Positions 16,684-26,400 of a stretch of DNA of 64,000 nt are shown one piece after another. The position numbers and the translations under genes were made by a program. Source of the stretch: Lachnospiraceae bacterium (GTDB taxonomy: Bacteria > Bacillota > Clostridia > Lachnospirales > Lachnospiraceae); contig SVEE01000001.1 in assembly GCA_015057525.1 (NCBI GenBank), positions 62,001 to 126,000 of the forward strand, in the 5' to 3' direction. The notes below the pieces were generated by a model. The model was given only the letters and a program-made list of their open reading frames with translations. It was not told the DNA's origin and did not search any database. The stretch's first letter is position 1. Each line of letters begins with the position of its first letter.

Positions 16684-19404
16684 ATGGGAAAGCTTAGCAA
16701 TATCCTGGGAAAGATTCCGTTTTTGTCTGCCATAGGTGGCAAAAAGAAATCAAACAAAAGTAATGTAGAGCTCCAATATGATAAGGCAATTAACCTTATG
16801 GAGAATGGTAATGCAGAAGAAGCTATAGAAATATTAGAAAAGATAGCTGATATCGCCATTGTTGATCCAAACTACAAGAATTTCGGAATGGATGCTCTCA
16901 AAATACTCGGGGAATTACATGAAACTGGAAAATACAGCAACTGTACAGTTACAGTTGATATGAATAAGGCTACAAAATACTACGAGAAGTATACAAATCT
17001 TAGCAAGGATGGCGAGATGATTTATAAGCTTGCTAAGATGTTGCTTGAGATACAGAATTTCTCTAAGGCTATCACATTCTTTGAGAAAGCTACTGATTGT
17101 GGTATCAAGGCTGCGTATATGAATCTTGGTAGCATATATGAGAACGGTCTTAACCGTATTGACCAATATGGTAACAAGAGTGATTTTGTTGTGCCTGTGG
17201 ACTATGATAAGGCTATGATGTGGTATAAGATTCTTGCAGATCAAGGGGATAGCAAGGCGAAGTCCGCATATGACAGAGTTGAGTATGCAAGTAAGCATAC
17301 AGATAGTATTGAGTTCGAAGAGAAAGATAAGTTATATACAACAATAGCAGAAGCAAGAAGAGCTAAGGGTAAGGAGCCTAGATATAAGGCTATTGAAGCT
17401 TCTAGATTACAGTATCAGTATACTTATGTACACAATCAGGTAGATGGATATATTCACAAATTACCTAAGGATTGGGTTAAGACTATTAATGAGTCTACTG
17501 ACGAGGAATATTATGCACCAAGTCTTACATACAAAGACTTTGCTATGTATGTTTCATACGACAGTATTCCTAGAGATTCAAAGAAAACCTTAGAGAATTA
17601 TCTTAGATATTGTAATGATGCTTTTGAAGAGGAACTTCAGCTTAAGGCATATATTACTGAGTATGCAGATGGTATTTGTACTACTTTCTATCACAAGGAG
17701 ATGGAAAAGGGTATCGTTACATTTGCATTCTATCAGGGTAAGAGACTTGCTTGTATGAAGTTTGTCTGTGCATCTATGGAAATTATTGAACAGTACGAGG
17801 AGATTATCTTTGAGACTGCTAACTCATTTGCTTTTGTAGACCCTACACTTGTAAGTGACCAGAGTCTTAACCGTAAGGATAACCAGTACTATAGTGAAGC
17901 ACTTTACTGCTACTACCTTGAAGATTACGAAGGTGCCATGGCAGCAGCTAAGCAGGCACTTAAGCTTGGAAGTATCAAGGCAAGCTACCTTCTTATTGAG
18001 CTTTACTTTGATGATGATTCTCCATACAAGGATATAGAGAAAACTATTAGTTATGCTAAGCAGTTGTTTGATGCAACAAAGGATCCAGATCTTGCATTTC
18101 TTTTAGGTAATATTTACGACCAGCAACTTAAAGATTACATGAAGGCTCTTAACTGGTATGAGCATGCTCATAGATTAGGACATAAGAGAGTAGCCTTCTA
18201 TCTTGGTAGATTCTATTACTATGGTGTTCTTAGAACAAAGAGAGATGGCGTTAAGGCTCTTGAGTATTTTAAAGAGGCACAGTCCAATGGTATTCTTGAG
18301 GCTGAAGCATATATAAAGGATATTGAAGAACTCAAAGGAGAGGATCTTCAGGCATCTGTAGAGAAGTGGGAGCGTGCAGTTGAAGCAGGAAGTGGCAAAG
18401 CTGCTCTTAAGGTTGCTCTCTACAAGCAGAGTCAGGTGTTCTTTATAGCTAACTCATATGAGATTGAGAAGGCATTCATTGAAGCTCTTGGTCTTGGAAG
18501 CTATCAGGCAGCTTATGAGCTTGGTAAGATTTATCAGGTTCAGGAAGCTGATGAGAATTACAAGGGCGAAATCAAGAGTATCAAATACTTTGAGAGAGCA
18601 TATGACCATCAGTATGATGGATTTGATAAAGAAAACCTCTATAAGGTTATTGAATATAAGGCTAGCAAGGCTGAGGATAAGGCTACACAGGTAGACCTTT
18701 ATCTTAACAGTGCCAAGATGGGATATGTTCCAGCTGTAGATAAAGTTATTTCTCTTGTGCCAGGAATAACAACACAGATTAGAGAATTGTATGACGAGCT
18801 TGTTGAGATAGCAGAGACAGGTGATGATTCAGCTATTATTGCTATGAATAAGCTTGAGAAGAAATATATTGAGCTTGTATTGAAACAGCCTAACGATAAT
18901 CAGAAGGTTATTGAGAATAAGTTCTTCAGACTTGCAGTACCTAAGGAATGTACAGCGGTTATTAATGATGAAGGTGGAACAATCAAGTTTGCTGATTCTG
19001 TTGTAGAATTTGCGGTTGCAGAAATGCCTGTAAGTGCAGATGAGGAAGAAAGCTATCTTAAGATTTATAAGCTTATTCTTTCAGAGTATCTTCCTGATGA
19101 CAATGCAGAAATCATTATTGCAAATTCTAGAATGATAGGTTCTGGTATGAGAGATACTAAGGATAATGTTCATTCATATAGTATTCTTCTTATAAGCTCT
19201 AAGAACCAGTATCTCTTTAAGCTTAGCTCAAGAGATAGACGTGAGATGATGCAGTTCAAGGATAAGGTGCTTGAAATAGCTAAGTCTCTTGTTGAAACTG
19301 GTGAGATTTACGTAGCAACAGAAGAGTCAAAGAAGAAGATTGGTTTATCATTCCTCTTACACTCTAACGAGAATGGATACCTTTCTATTGGAAAAATGGA
19401 TTAA
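16684..19404 (+). CDS. Large Sel1/TPR-repeat protein with two PsbP/DcrB-like domains
   Basis: 906 residues, no signal peptide or membrane helix. Sel1-type helical repeats occur in two blocks (about 25-200 and 400-690), with typical units such as DYDKAMMWYKILADQGD and KALEYFKEAQSNG. Between them (about 245-390) and at the C terminus (about 740-890) are two beta-rich domains beginning HKLPKDWVKTI and FRLAVPKECTAVI that resemble each other loosely. They may be PsbP/DcrB-like folds. ATG 16684 is chosen because AAAGGAGG ends 7 bases before it; the in-frame ATG 16657 lies upstream of that site. Likely a cytoplasmic protein-protein scaffold; partners unknown. Confidence 0.8.
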   Translation: MGKLSNILGKIPFLSAIGGKKKSNKSNVELQYDKAINLMENGNAEEAIEILEKIADIAIVDPNYKNFGMDALKILGELHETGKYSNCTVTVDMNKATKYYEKYTNLSKDGEMIYKLAKMLLEIQNFSKAITFFEKATDCGIKAAYMNLGSIYENGLNRIDQYGNKSDFVVPVDYDKAMMWYKILADQGDSKAKSAYDRVEYASKHTDSIEFEEKDKLYTTIAEARRAKGKEPRYKAIEASRLQYQYTYVHNQVDGYIHKLPKDWVKTINESTDEEYYAPSLTYKDFAMYVSYDSIPRDSKKTLENYLRYCNDAFEEELQLKAYITEYADGICTTFYHKEMEKGIVTFAFYQGKRLACMKFVCASMEIIEQYEEIIFETANSFAFVDPTLVSDQSLNRKDNQYYSEALYCYYLEDYEGAMAAAKQALKLGSIKASYLLIELYFDDDSPYKDIEKTISYAKQLFDATKDPDLAFLLGNIYDQQLKDYMKALNWYEHAHRLGHKRVAFYLGRFYYYGVLRTKRDGVKALEYFKEAQSNGILEAEAYIKDIEELKGEDLQASVEKWERAVEAGSGKAALKVALYKQSQVFFIANSYEIEKAFIEALGLGSYQAAYELGKIYQVQEADENYKGEIKSIKYFERAYDHQYDGFDKENLYKVIEYKASKAEDKATQVDLYLNSAKMGYVPAVDKVISLVPGITTQIRELYDELVEIAETGDDSAIIAMNKLEKKYIELVLKQPNDNQKVIENKFFRLAVPKECTAVINDEGGTIKFADSVVEFAVAEMPVSADEEESYLKIYKLILSEYLPDDNAEIIIANSRMIGSGMRDTKDNVHSYSILLISSKNQYLFKLSSRDRREMMQFKDKVLEIAKSLVETGEIYVATEESKKKIGLSFLLHSNENGYLSIGKMD

Positions 19405-19417
19405 TTTTATATTGTAA

Positions 19418-19540
19418 TACTTCAGGGCAGGGCTAATTCCCCGACCGGCGGTGTATGCATAGTGCATGAGCCCGCGAGCCGTAAGGCATGATTTGGTGAG
19501 ATTCCAAAGCCGACAGTAAAGTCTGGATGAGAGAAGTTAA
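19418..19540 (+). ncRNA. FMN riboswitch (RFN element)
   Basis: The conserved RFN core is present in order: TTCAGGGCAGGG at 19421, CCCCGACCGGCGGT from 19439, AGCCCGCGAGC at 19489-range, TTTGGTGAGATTCC before 19505, AAGCCGACAGT near 19507, and GGATGAGAGAAG closing the P1 stem near 19525-19536. FMN binding normally stops expression of riboflavin genes. The downstream hairpin at 19612 with its T run indicates control by premature termination of the ribD-ribE-ribBA-ribH transcript. Confidence 0.96.
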
Positions 19541-19611
19541 GTACAAAATTATTTTTGTATATGGTGGCGAGTTGTTATTTAGCTCGCAATCATACTATTT
19601 TGATTTATCTT

Positions 19612-19640
19612 AAGCACCCTGAGTTTCAGGGTGCTTTTTT
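19612..19640 (+). terminator. FMN-riboswitch expression-platform terminator
   Basis: A perfect 11-bp stem (19612-19622 with 19626-19636, loop GTT) is followed by T residues, 35 bases before ribD. The intervening hairpin at about 19567-19588 (GCGAG paired with CTCGC) may take part in the alternative antiterminated fold. Confidence 0.85.
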
Positions 19641-19674
19641 GAATATTCCTTATATGGTGAAAGGATAGGGTTTC

Positions 19675-20763
19675 ATGGGATTTAATAAAGAGTATATGAG
19701 ATTGGCTATAGAACTTGCTAAAGAGGGTGTAGGTGCAGTTAATCCTAATCCTTTAGTTGGAGCAGTTATTGTCAAGGATGACAGAATAATAGGTCAGGGT
19801 TATCACGCAAGATATGGTGAGCTTCATGCGGAAAGGGCAGCCTTTGCCAACCTTACAGAATCTGCAGAGGGTGCAGAAATGTATGTTACATTAGAGCCAT
19901 GTTGTCACTATGGAAAACAACCACCTTGTGTTGAAGCTATTGTGGAGCATAAGATATCTAAGGTTTATGTGGGTTCTGATGACCCAAATGCCATGGTAGC
20001 AGGTAAGGGAATTGAATATCTAAGATGCCATGGTATAGAAGTTGAAACTCAGGTTATGAAAACTGAATGTGATGATTTGAATTTTGTGTTCTTTCACTAT
20101 ATTACTACAGGTACGCCCTATGTTGTAATGAAGTATGCTATGACAATGGACGGTAAAATTGCCACATATACAGGTGCCAGTAAATGGATAACTAATGAAA
20201 AGTCAAGAGCCAAGGTTCAGGAAACAAGAAATGAACTTATGGGCATAATGGTTGGAATAAAGACAGTTTTAGCTGATGACCCTATGCTTACTTGTAGACT
20301 GCCAGAGGGTAGAAATCCCGTGAGAATTATTTGCGATACAGGATTAAATATACCTATGGATTGTAATATTGTAAAATCAGCAAAGGATATACCTACAATT
20401 GTGGCAACAGGTATCTTTTCAGATAAAGAGAAGATAGCTAAGCTAGAAGAGTGTGGGGTCAAGGTTCTTACTGTGGAACTTGAAGATGGACATCTTAATC
20501 TTAAATCCTTGATGAAGAAATTGGGAGAGATGAAAATAGATGGTATTCTTCTTGAGGGTGGTGGAACACTTAATTACAGTGCTCTTAAGGCTGGAATTGT
20601 AAATGAAGTACATGCTTATATTGCTCCAAAGATATTTGGTGGAAAGAAGTCTCTTTCACCAGTGGAAGGTGTTGGTGTAGAACTTCCTGACTTGGCACAT
20701 AATTTTAAATTAAAATCTATAAAGGAAATAGATGGTGATGTACTTTTAAAATATGTAAGATAG
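19675..20763 (+). CDS. ribD: Bifunctional riboflavin deaminase/reductase RibD
   Basis: 362 residues. It catalyses deamination and then side-chain reduction of the pyrimidine intermediate in riboflavin synthesis. The N-terminal cytidine-deaminase-like domain has zinc ligands His51 (HAE), Cys76 (PCCH) and Cys85 (PPC). The C-terminal reductase domain starts KYAMTMDGKIAT and includes LEGGGTLNYS. The AAAGGATAGGG site precedes ATG 19675. It is the first gene of the rib operon under the FMN riboswitch; ribE follows 33 bases later. Confidence 0.96.
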   Translation: MGFNKEYMRLAIELAKEGVGAVNPNPLVGAVIVKDDRIIGQGYHARYGELHAERAAFANLTESAEGAEMYVTLEPCCHYGKQPPCVEAIVEHKISKVYVGSDDPNAMVAGKGIEYLRCHGIEVETQVMKTECDDLNFVFFHYITTGTPYVVMKYAMTMDGKIATYTGASKWITNEKSRAKVQETRNELMGIMVGIKTVLADDPMLTCRLPEGRNPVRIICDTGLNIPMDCNIVKSAKDIPTIVATGIFSDKEKIAKLEECGVKVLTVELEDGHLNLKSLMKKLGEMKIDGILLEGGGTLNYSALKAGIVNEVHAYIAPKIFGGKKSLSPVEGVGVELPDLAHNFKLKSIKEIDGDVLLKYVR

Positions 20764-20796
20764 TTAATAATATATATTAGTTGGAAAGGGAAAAAT

Positions 20797-21453
20797 ATGT
20801 TCACTGGAATTGTTGAAGAAGTTGGTGAAATTAAAAATATACGACATGGTGCTAAGTCAGCTCAGCTTACTATTTGTGGACCAGTTGTAACATCTGATTC
20901 AAAGGTGGGAGACAGTATAGCGGTAAATGGTGTATGTCTTACAGCTACAAGTATAAGTGGAAATACATTTACAGCAGATGTTATGGCAGAAAGCATGAGA
21001 CGAACATCTTTAGGGAGCCTTAGTGTGGGTAGTAAGGTAAATCTTGAAAGAGCTATGGCAGCGAATGGTCGATTTGGAGGTCATATTGTTTCAGGACATA
21101 TAGATGGAACAGGAGTTATTAAGGAATTTAAGCGGGAAGACAATGCGGTGTGGGTAACTGTTTTTGCAGATAAAAAAATTCTTAGATATATTATCGAAAA
21201 AGGTTCAATAGCCATCGATGGAATAAGCCTTACGGTGGCATATATAGATGACATATGCTTCAAGGTATCAATAATACCTCATACAGCAAGTGAGACTACA
21301 CTTTTGAGTAAGAAGCAAGGTGATGTAGTAAACCTTGAAAATGATGTTATTGGAAAATATGTTGAGAAGTTATTGGGACAAAAACAGACGGAAGATGCAC
21401 CTAAAAAATCAGGATTAGATGCAGAATTTCTTATGAAAAATGGATTTATGTAA
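20797..21453 (+). CDS. ribE: Riboflavin synthase, alpha chain
   Basis: 218 residues. It dismutates two 6,7-dimethyl-8-ribityllumazine molecules into riboflavin. The start [10 protein letters not shown] is the family signature, and two internally homologous lumazine-binding domains follow ([12 protein letters not shown] in the first, [13 protein letters not shown] in the second, each after a GGHIVSGH- or ENDVIGKY-like element). The GGAAAGGG site precedes the ATG; ribBA follows after 14 bases. The gene is often called ribE in Firmicutes and ribC in E. coli. Confidence 0.95.
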   Translation: MFTGIVEEVGEIKNIRHGAKSAQLTICGPVVTSDSKVGDSIAVNGVCLTATSISGNTFTADVMAESMRRTSLGSLSVGSKVNLERAMAANGRFGGHIVSGHIDGTGVIKEFKREDNAVWVTVFADKKILRYIIEKGSIAIDGISLTVAYIDDICFKVSIIPHTASETTLLSKKQGDVVNLENDVIGKYVEKLLGQKQTEDAPKKSGLDAEFLMKNGFM

Positions 21454-21467
21454 TAGGGAGGAAAGAC

Positions 21468-22667
21468 ATGATAGAGTTGAATTCCATTGAAGAAATATTA
21501 GAGGATATCAGACAGGGTAAGATAGTTGTTATCATGGATGATGAAGACAGAGAAAATGAAGGAGATGTAATTTGTGCTGCAGAGTTTGCTACAACTGAAA
21601 ATGTAAACTTTATGGCGAGCTACGCAAAGGGTCTTATATGTATGCCTATGGCACCTGAATATACAGATAAGCTTAATTTACCACAGATGTGCATTACAAA
21701 TACTGATAATCACTGTACTGCATTTTCTGTTTCAGTAGACCATGTTAGTACAACAACTGGAATTTCTGCGTACGAAAGAGGAATTACAGCCAGAATGTTT
21801 GTGGATGACAATGCTAAGTCAGAAGATTTCAGAAGACCAGGTCATATGTTTCCTCTTGAAGCTAAGCCAGGTGGTGTTATAGAAAGACCGGGACATACAG
21901 AGGCAACGGTTGACCTTATGAAGCTAGCAGGTTTAAAACCTGTTGGACTTTGCTGTGAAATTATGAAGGATGATGGAAATATGGCAAGACTTGATGATTT
22001 GGTTGAGTTTGCCAAGAAGCATAACCTTAAAATTTCTACCGTGGAGAAGCTTATTCAGTACAGAAAAGAGCATGAAGTGTTTGTCGAGTGTGTTGCAAAA
22101 GCAAAGATGCCTACCAGATATGGTGAGTTTATGATTCACGGATATATCAACAAGTTAAACGGAGAGCATCATGTTGCTCTTGTTAAAGGAGATATAACAG
22201 ACGGCAAACCAGTGCTTTGTAGAGTGCATTCAGAATGTCTTACAGGAGATGCTCTTGGTTCAGCAAGATGTGATTGTGGACAGCAGTACGATGCAGCCAT
22301 GAAAATGATAGCTAAAGAAGGCAGAGGAGTTCTTCTTTATATGAGACAGGAAGGTCGTGGAATAGGGCTTATAAATAAAATCAGAGCCTATGAACTTCAG
22401 GATAAAGGAAGAGATACTGTAGAAGCCAACATTGAGCTTGGGTTCCCAGAGGATGCAAGAGACTATACTATCGGAACTCAAATTCTTGTGGATCTTGGTA
22501 TTAAAGAACTTCGTTTGATGACTAACAATCCACTCAAGGTATATGGTATAGCAGGATACAATCTTGAAATTGTAGAAAGAGTTCCTATTCAGATGGAACC
22601 AGGAAAATTTGATGAATTCTATCTTAGAACTAAAAAAGAGAAGATGGGACACATTCTTGATTTATAA
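21468..22667 (+). CDS. ribBA: 3,4-DHBP synthase / GTP cyclohydrolase II fusion RibBA
   Basis: 399 residues. The N-terminal half (1-200) makes 3,4-dihydroxy-2-butanone-4-phosphate from ribulose-5-phosphate; its acidic site [11 protein letters not shown] is intact, as is RPGHMFPL and the HTEATVDL element. The C-terminal half opens the GTP ring; its zinc motif [11 protein letters not shown] with ARCDCGQQ and the RQEGRGIGL segment are intact. AGGGAGG precedes the ATG. Both branches entering riboflavin synthesis are thus supplied by one protein within the operon. Confidence 0.96.
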   Translation: MIELNSIEEILEDIRQGKIVVIMDDEDRENEGDVICAAEFATTENVNFMASYAKGLICMPMAPEYTDKLNLPQMCITNTDNHCTAFSVSVDHVSTTTGISAYERGITARMFVDDNAKSEDFRRPGHMFPLEAKPGGVIERPGHTEATVDLMKLAGLKPVGLCCEIMKDDGNMARLDDLVEFAKKHNLKISTVEKLIQYRKEHEVFVECVAKAKMPTRYGEFMIHGYINKLNGEHHVALVKGDITDGKPVLCRVHSECLTGDALGSARCDCGQQYDAAMKMIAKEGRGVLLYMRQEGRGIGLINKIRAYELQDKGRDTVEANIELGFPEDARDYTIGTQILVDLGIKELRLMTNNPLKVYGIAGYNLEIVERVPIQMEPGKFDEFYLRTKKEKMGHILDL

Positions 22668-22748
22668 TATGAAATTTTCATGAAATTAATTTAAAACCTA
22701 TTTATTTAAAGCAAAATATATTAAAATAAACATATGGAGGATAATAAA

Positions 22749-23219
22749 ATGAACGTATTACAGGGAAAAATGGTAGCAAAGGATATTAAGATTGGTATTG
22801 TAGCAGCTAGATTCAATGAATTTATTGTTTCTAAGCTTATCGGTGGCGCAGAGGATGCTCTTTTAAGACATGATGTTAAGCCTGAGAACATCACACTCGC
22901 TTGGGTGCCAGGTGCATTTGAAATACCACTTGCAGCTAAGAAGATGGCTAAGTCAGGAAAGTATGATGCTATTATCTGTCTTGGTACTGTAATTAGAGGT
23001 GCAACAAGCCATTATGATTATGTATGTAATGAGGTTTCTAAGGGAATCGCTGCAGTATCCATGGAGTCAGAAATTCCTGTTATGTTTGGTATAGTTACCA
23101 CTGAAAATATTGAGCAGGCAATCGAAAGAGCGGGAACTAAAGCAGGCAATAAGGGATATGATTGTGCTCTTGGTGCAATTGAAATGATTAACCTTATGAG
23201 TGAGTTTGGAGAGAACTAA
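22749..23219 (+). CDS. ribH: 6,7-dimethyl-8-ribityllumazine synthase
   Basis: 156 residues, typical for the icosahedral-capsid-forming lumazine synthase. It condenses the RibD and RibBA products. Conserved elements are [41 protein letters not shown] (with the catalytic His in SHYD) and [13 protein letters not shown] 22749 is chosen because GGAGG lies 8 bases upstream; an in-frame ATG at 22734 would put that site inside the gene. An 81-base AT-rich gap separates it from ribBA but no terminator is seen. Confidence 0.95.
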   Translation: MNVLQGKMVAKDIKIGIVAARFNEFIVSKLIGGAEDALLRHDVKPENITLAWVPGAFEIPLAAKKMAKSGKYDAIICLGTVIRGATSHYDYVCNEVSKGIAAVSMESEIPVMFGIVTTENIEQAIERAGTKAGNKGYDCALGAIEMINLMSEFGEN

Positions 23220-23222
23220 TTA

Positions 23223-25016
23223 ATGAATGAAAGAAAGATTAAACAATTAAATATTTTAGTTTTAATTGCTGTTTTTGCAGGTATAATTTCAGCTTTAATA
23301 TTTGTGTTTGGATTTTCACCTGAGAACCAAAATCGTATAGACAGCAATCATCTCAATGATTTTAATGAGGGTTGGGTTCTCAAGCAGTTTCAGGGAGGTA
23401 CAGATAAGATACTTACCTTGCCTGAAGATATAGACGCAACTAAGGATGATGTTGTTGTTATAATGAATGTGGTACCTGAAGACGTGAGTCAGGATTCTGT
23501 TATAGCATTCGAGACGGAATTTCAGAATGTTGTTGTTATGATTAACGACGAAATTGTATATTCCAATGGAGTACTGAACAATCAGAAGATGATGAAAAAT
23601 GTTGTGCCATGCATTAATGTCGCAGAAATTGGAAGTGCCCAGCCAGGAGATATAATAGCTATATATTATGCATCTGCATATGATAAGTATAGTGGCAAAA
23701 TAAGCAACATTTACTTTGGCTCTAAGGGAGATGTAGTAGCGGATATTTTCAAGGAGAATAGCATTGCATTTCTTGTGTCAGTAACTATTTTGATTATCAC
23801 AATAATATTGACATTTTCGCTTGTATTCATGAAGAATGTTAATGTTGATAAGCGCAAATCGGCATATGCTTTCGGATTTATCTTTACAGTTGCCTTGTGG
23901 AGCTTAACATCAAGTCCTATTATGCAACTTTTTATCAACAATACCTTTGGTACATATATGACTAACATGATATTACTTCTTATTATGCCAGTCTTATATA
24001 TAATGTATCAGAGATGCTTCGCTGTTAAGAGAAGATTTGCTAAAATTTTCGAAATGGGAATATATATTTTTTCAATTAATTTCCTTACAGGAGTTGTGTT
24101 CCAGTTTTTGTCGGTTGTGGATTTTGCAACATACATGATATTTACAAAGGCACTTATAACTGTAGCTCTTGTTCTTTTGTCGGGAATAATGTATCTGGCA
24201 GCAGACACATATTCAGACAAGACCATATATAGTAATTTCTGGGCCAATACGGTATTGACTGTATCTTGCATTGTAGAAGCCATCTTATCTATATTTGATT
24301 TCTACAAAGCGTACGATGGAGTAGTCCTCCAAATTGGTGTGCTTATATTTATGATTCTTCTAGTTGTAGCTGTTGAGAAAAACATTATTAAGGAAATGAA
24401 TCAAGAAAAGGATAATGCACTTTCTAATATTGAGACAGAAAAAACAAATGCTGTTAAGAAGATTAATACAAAGCTTATATATACATCCCTTAACAATGTT
24501 GTTAACGAATTAAAGGTTAAAGACAAAGAAAATAGCCGAGTAATTTATGATGCATCCATGTATATGAGATATAATATTCAGGCTATTACAAATAAAAATT
24601 TTGTGCATTTTTCAGAGGAGTTAGAGTATATAAAGGCTTATCTTGGAATGCAGAGAAAAAACTATCCACAGGTAGATATTTCAATTGAGGATAAAGTAGT
24701 TGAGTTTAAAGTTCCTTTTAATACAATAGAGCCTTTGGTAGAAAATGCATTCAATAGAATCGTTGCCAAAGATTCTGGCGAAGGAAGAATTGTTGTAAGA
24801 AGTTATGAAAGATTAGACTGCTTTGCTATACAGATTGTTGACAATGGAAAAGGTCCTGGACCAGATAAGAAGTTTGACAAGAGATATTCTTTTAAGGATA
24901 TCAAAAAACGCTTAAAAACTATGTGTAATGCGGTTATAGAAATTAATAACAAACCTGAAAAGGGAACAATAGTAACTGTCAAGGTTCCTAAAGAAGGTTT
25001 TATTATTAAGGAGTAG
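23223..25016 (+). CDS. LytS/YehU-type membrane sensor kinase lacking the phospho-acceptor His
   Basis: 597 residues. An N-terminal helix (about 9-30) and an extracytoplasmic beta-rich domain (about 35-175) precede about seven transmembrane helices (180-390, 7TMR-DISM-like architecture). A short coiled coil and a His_kinase/HATPase module follow. The usual phospho-acceptor box INPHFLYNSLN reads INTKLIYTSLN here, so His is replaced by Lys417. ATP-site elements remain (EPLVENAFN, IVDNGKGPGP). It starts 3 bases after ribH ends and is followed 3 bases later by a DUF1189 gene. It may be a pseudokinase sensor; I see no response regulator beside it. Confidence 0.75.
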   Translation: MNERKIKQLNILVLIAVFAGIISALIFVFGFSPENQNRIDSNHLNDFNEGWVLKQFQGGTDKILTLPEDIDATKDDVVVIMNVVPEDVSQDSVIAFETEFQNVVVMINDEIVYSNGVLNNQKMMKNVVPCINVAEIGSAQPGDIIAIYYASAYDKYSGKISNIYFGSKGDVVADIFKENSIAFLVSVTILIITIILTFSLVFMKNVNVDKRKSAYAFGFIFTVALWSLTSSPIMQLFINNTFGTYMTNMILLLIMPVLYIMYQRCFAVKRRFAKIFEMGIYIFSINFLTGVVFQFLSVVDFATYMIFTKALITVALVLLSGIMYLAADTYSDKTIYSNFWANTVLTVSCIVEAILSIFDFYKAYDGVVLQIGVLIFMILLVVAVEKNIIKEMNQEKDNALSNIETEKTNAVKKINTKLIYTSLNNVVNELKVKDKENSRVIYDASMYMRYNIQAITNKNFVHFSEELEYIKAYLGMQRKNYPQVDISIEDKVVEFKVPFNTIEPLVENAFNRIVAKDSGEGRIVVRSYERLDCFAIQIVDNGKGPGPDKKFDKRYSFKDIKKRLKTMCNAVIEINNKPEKGTIVTVKVPKEGFIIKE

Positions 25017-25019
25017 AAT

Positions 25020-25793
25020 ATGACGTTTTCTGAACAAATATATTATGCGTTATTTAAACCATCAAAATACAAAGAACTGGTTAATCTAAAGACCAGCAGA
25101 TTTGTTATATTTGCTATAGCCATATCTTTGGTGTTGGGAATAGTGACTACGGCTGTTCCAGCGGCTGCTATAATTTCTGGATTTGGTGGCTTTGAAACAT
25201 TGTTTGGCAAAAGGATTGCCCCTATGAAATATGAGGATGGTGAGCTGTCAATAGAGAAGCCTTTCGAATTAAATATCAAGGGCACATATTTTGTTATTGA
25301 TACTGAGGAAGATGTGGTGGCTGATGATAAGCTAGATTCTGATGGTTACTATGTAGCCTTTGGTAAGAAAAACTTGAAACTGGCCTTAGTGTATGATCAT
25401 AAGATATATCAGGAGCAAGCCTTCCCTTTGGGATACTATTTGCCAGAAGGCTTTAACAACCAAATGTTGATACAAATAATACCAGTTATTTATGTAGGAT
25501 TGTTCTTTGGTGTGTTGATTAAGGGCATATCATTTTTTGTGAAATATGGATTTTATGCATTAATATTAAGTCTTTTAATTAATTCTATTAATAAACAATT
25601 CAATTTAAAACTTACATCAGGGCAGGTTTTCCAACTATGCTTTTATGGAGAAACTCTGGGAATGGTGGTTTCAAACTTTAATATGGCAATGAACTTTTTG
25701 CCATATGATATTGTTAATATTATAATGATATTTGTATCTATAAATATTATTATGTCAGCGGTTGTTCTTATGAATCCAAAGCATCAAGTTTGA
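25020..25793 (+). CDS. DUF1189-like membrane protein
   Basis: 257 residues. One N-terminal helix (about 28-55), an extracytoplasmic loop (about 60-140) and four C-terminal helices (about 145-250) match the layout of DUF1189 proteins, as does the opening FSEQIYYALFKPSKYKEL. Function is unknown. AAGGAG precedes the ATG, and the gene follows the His-less kinase by 3 bases, suggesting joint function. Its 3' end overlaps the convergent CYTH gene by 39 bases. Confidence 0.7.
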   Translation: MTFSEQIYYALFKPSKYKELVNLKTSRFVIFAIAISLVLGIVTTAVPAAAIISGFGGFETLFGKRIAPMKYEDGELSIEKPFELNIKGTYFVIDTEEDVVADDKLDSDGYYVAFGKKNLKLALVYDHKIYQEQAFPLGYYLPEGFNNQMLIQIIPVIYVGLFFGVLIKGISFFVKYGFYALILSLLINSINKQFNLKLTSGQVFQLCFYGETLGMVVSNFNMAMNFLPYDIVNIIMIFVSINIIMSAVVLMNPKHQV

Positions 25794-26261
25794 TATGTCT
25801 TCCTTAGACATACTGCTCATGGTGCTGTTATGAAAGCGTGTATCAAATGTTACCTCTTCGGAAATGAATTCTGGAGGGGTATATTTTTTTGCAGTTTCTT
25901 CGTCTGGAAACTCTATCTCACCCATAACTAGTCCATCAAAGATACCATGGAATACATCAAGTTCAAGTGTTAGTCCTTCCTCAAGGGGAATGAGATATCT
26001 GGATTTTGAGATAATATTTCCATCTGCTTTGTGAATGAGGTTGTTGTATGCTTTTTCTTCCATATCTAGTTCAAATTCCTGACGTGACATAAGCCCTGTT
26101 GACTTTACTGTAAGAATGTATTTTTCAGATTTAGCAGAAACCTTCTTTCTAACACGAATAACAGGTTCTGTAGAAATGTATGCTTGCTCTAAATCTATTT
26201 TTTCATATGTCTCTAAGTTATCAGGTAGTTTATTTAAGAGAAATTTTCTTTCGATTTCCAT
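25755..26261 (-). CDS. CYTH-domain (triphosphate tunnel) protein
   Basis: 168 residues. The opening EIERKFLL carries the ExExK triphosphate-binding motif of the CYTH/triphosphate-tunnel fold. Charged tunnel strands follow (VIRVRKKV, KYILTVKS, RQEFELDM, RYLIPLEE, LELDVFHG, MGEIEFPDEE). Bacterial members are often tripolyphosphatases; a class IV adenylate cyclase activity is also known in the family. GGAG precedes the start on this strand. It stands alone between two plus-strand genes. It may hydrolyse inorganic triphosphate, which would relate to the polyphosphate genes at 43.7-47.3 kb, but this is inference. Confidence 0.88.
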   Translation of the reverse strand: MEIERKFLLNKLPDNLETYEKIDLEQAYISTEPVIRVRKKVSAKSEKYILTVKSTGLMSRQEFELDMEEKAYNNLIHKADGNIISKSRYLIPLEEGLTLELDVFHGIFDGLVMGEIEFPDEETAKKYTPPEFISEEVTFDTRFHNSTMSSMSKEDISNLMLWIHKNNR

Positions 26262-26400
26262 AATCAGACTCCAATCTTAATAAATAATAAGTGCTTCATA
26301 GCTTGAAGATTTTACCAATATATTATATACTAAATTTGTTTTTATTAAAACCATTTTAGAATATAATCAGAATCACATATAAGTTTTATGGAGGTACGAT

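Noticed and set aside
22682-22735. Second regulatory element before ribH
   Set aside because: A short ATGAAATTTTCAT palindrome lies in an AT-rich gap with no hairpin-plus-T-run and no RFN-like motif; the gene is most simply part of the riboswitch operon.
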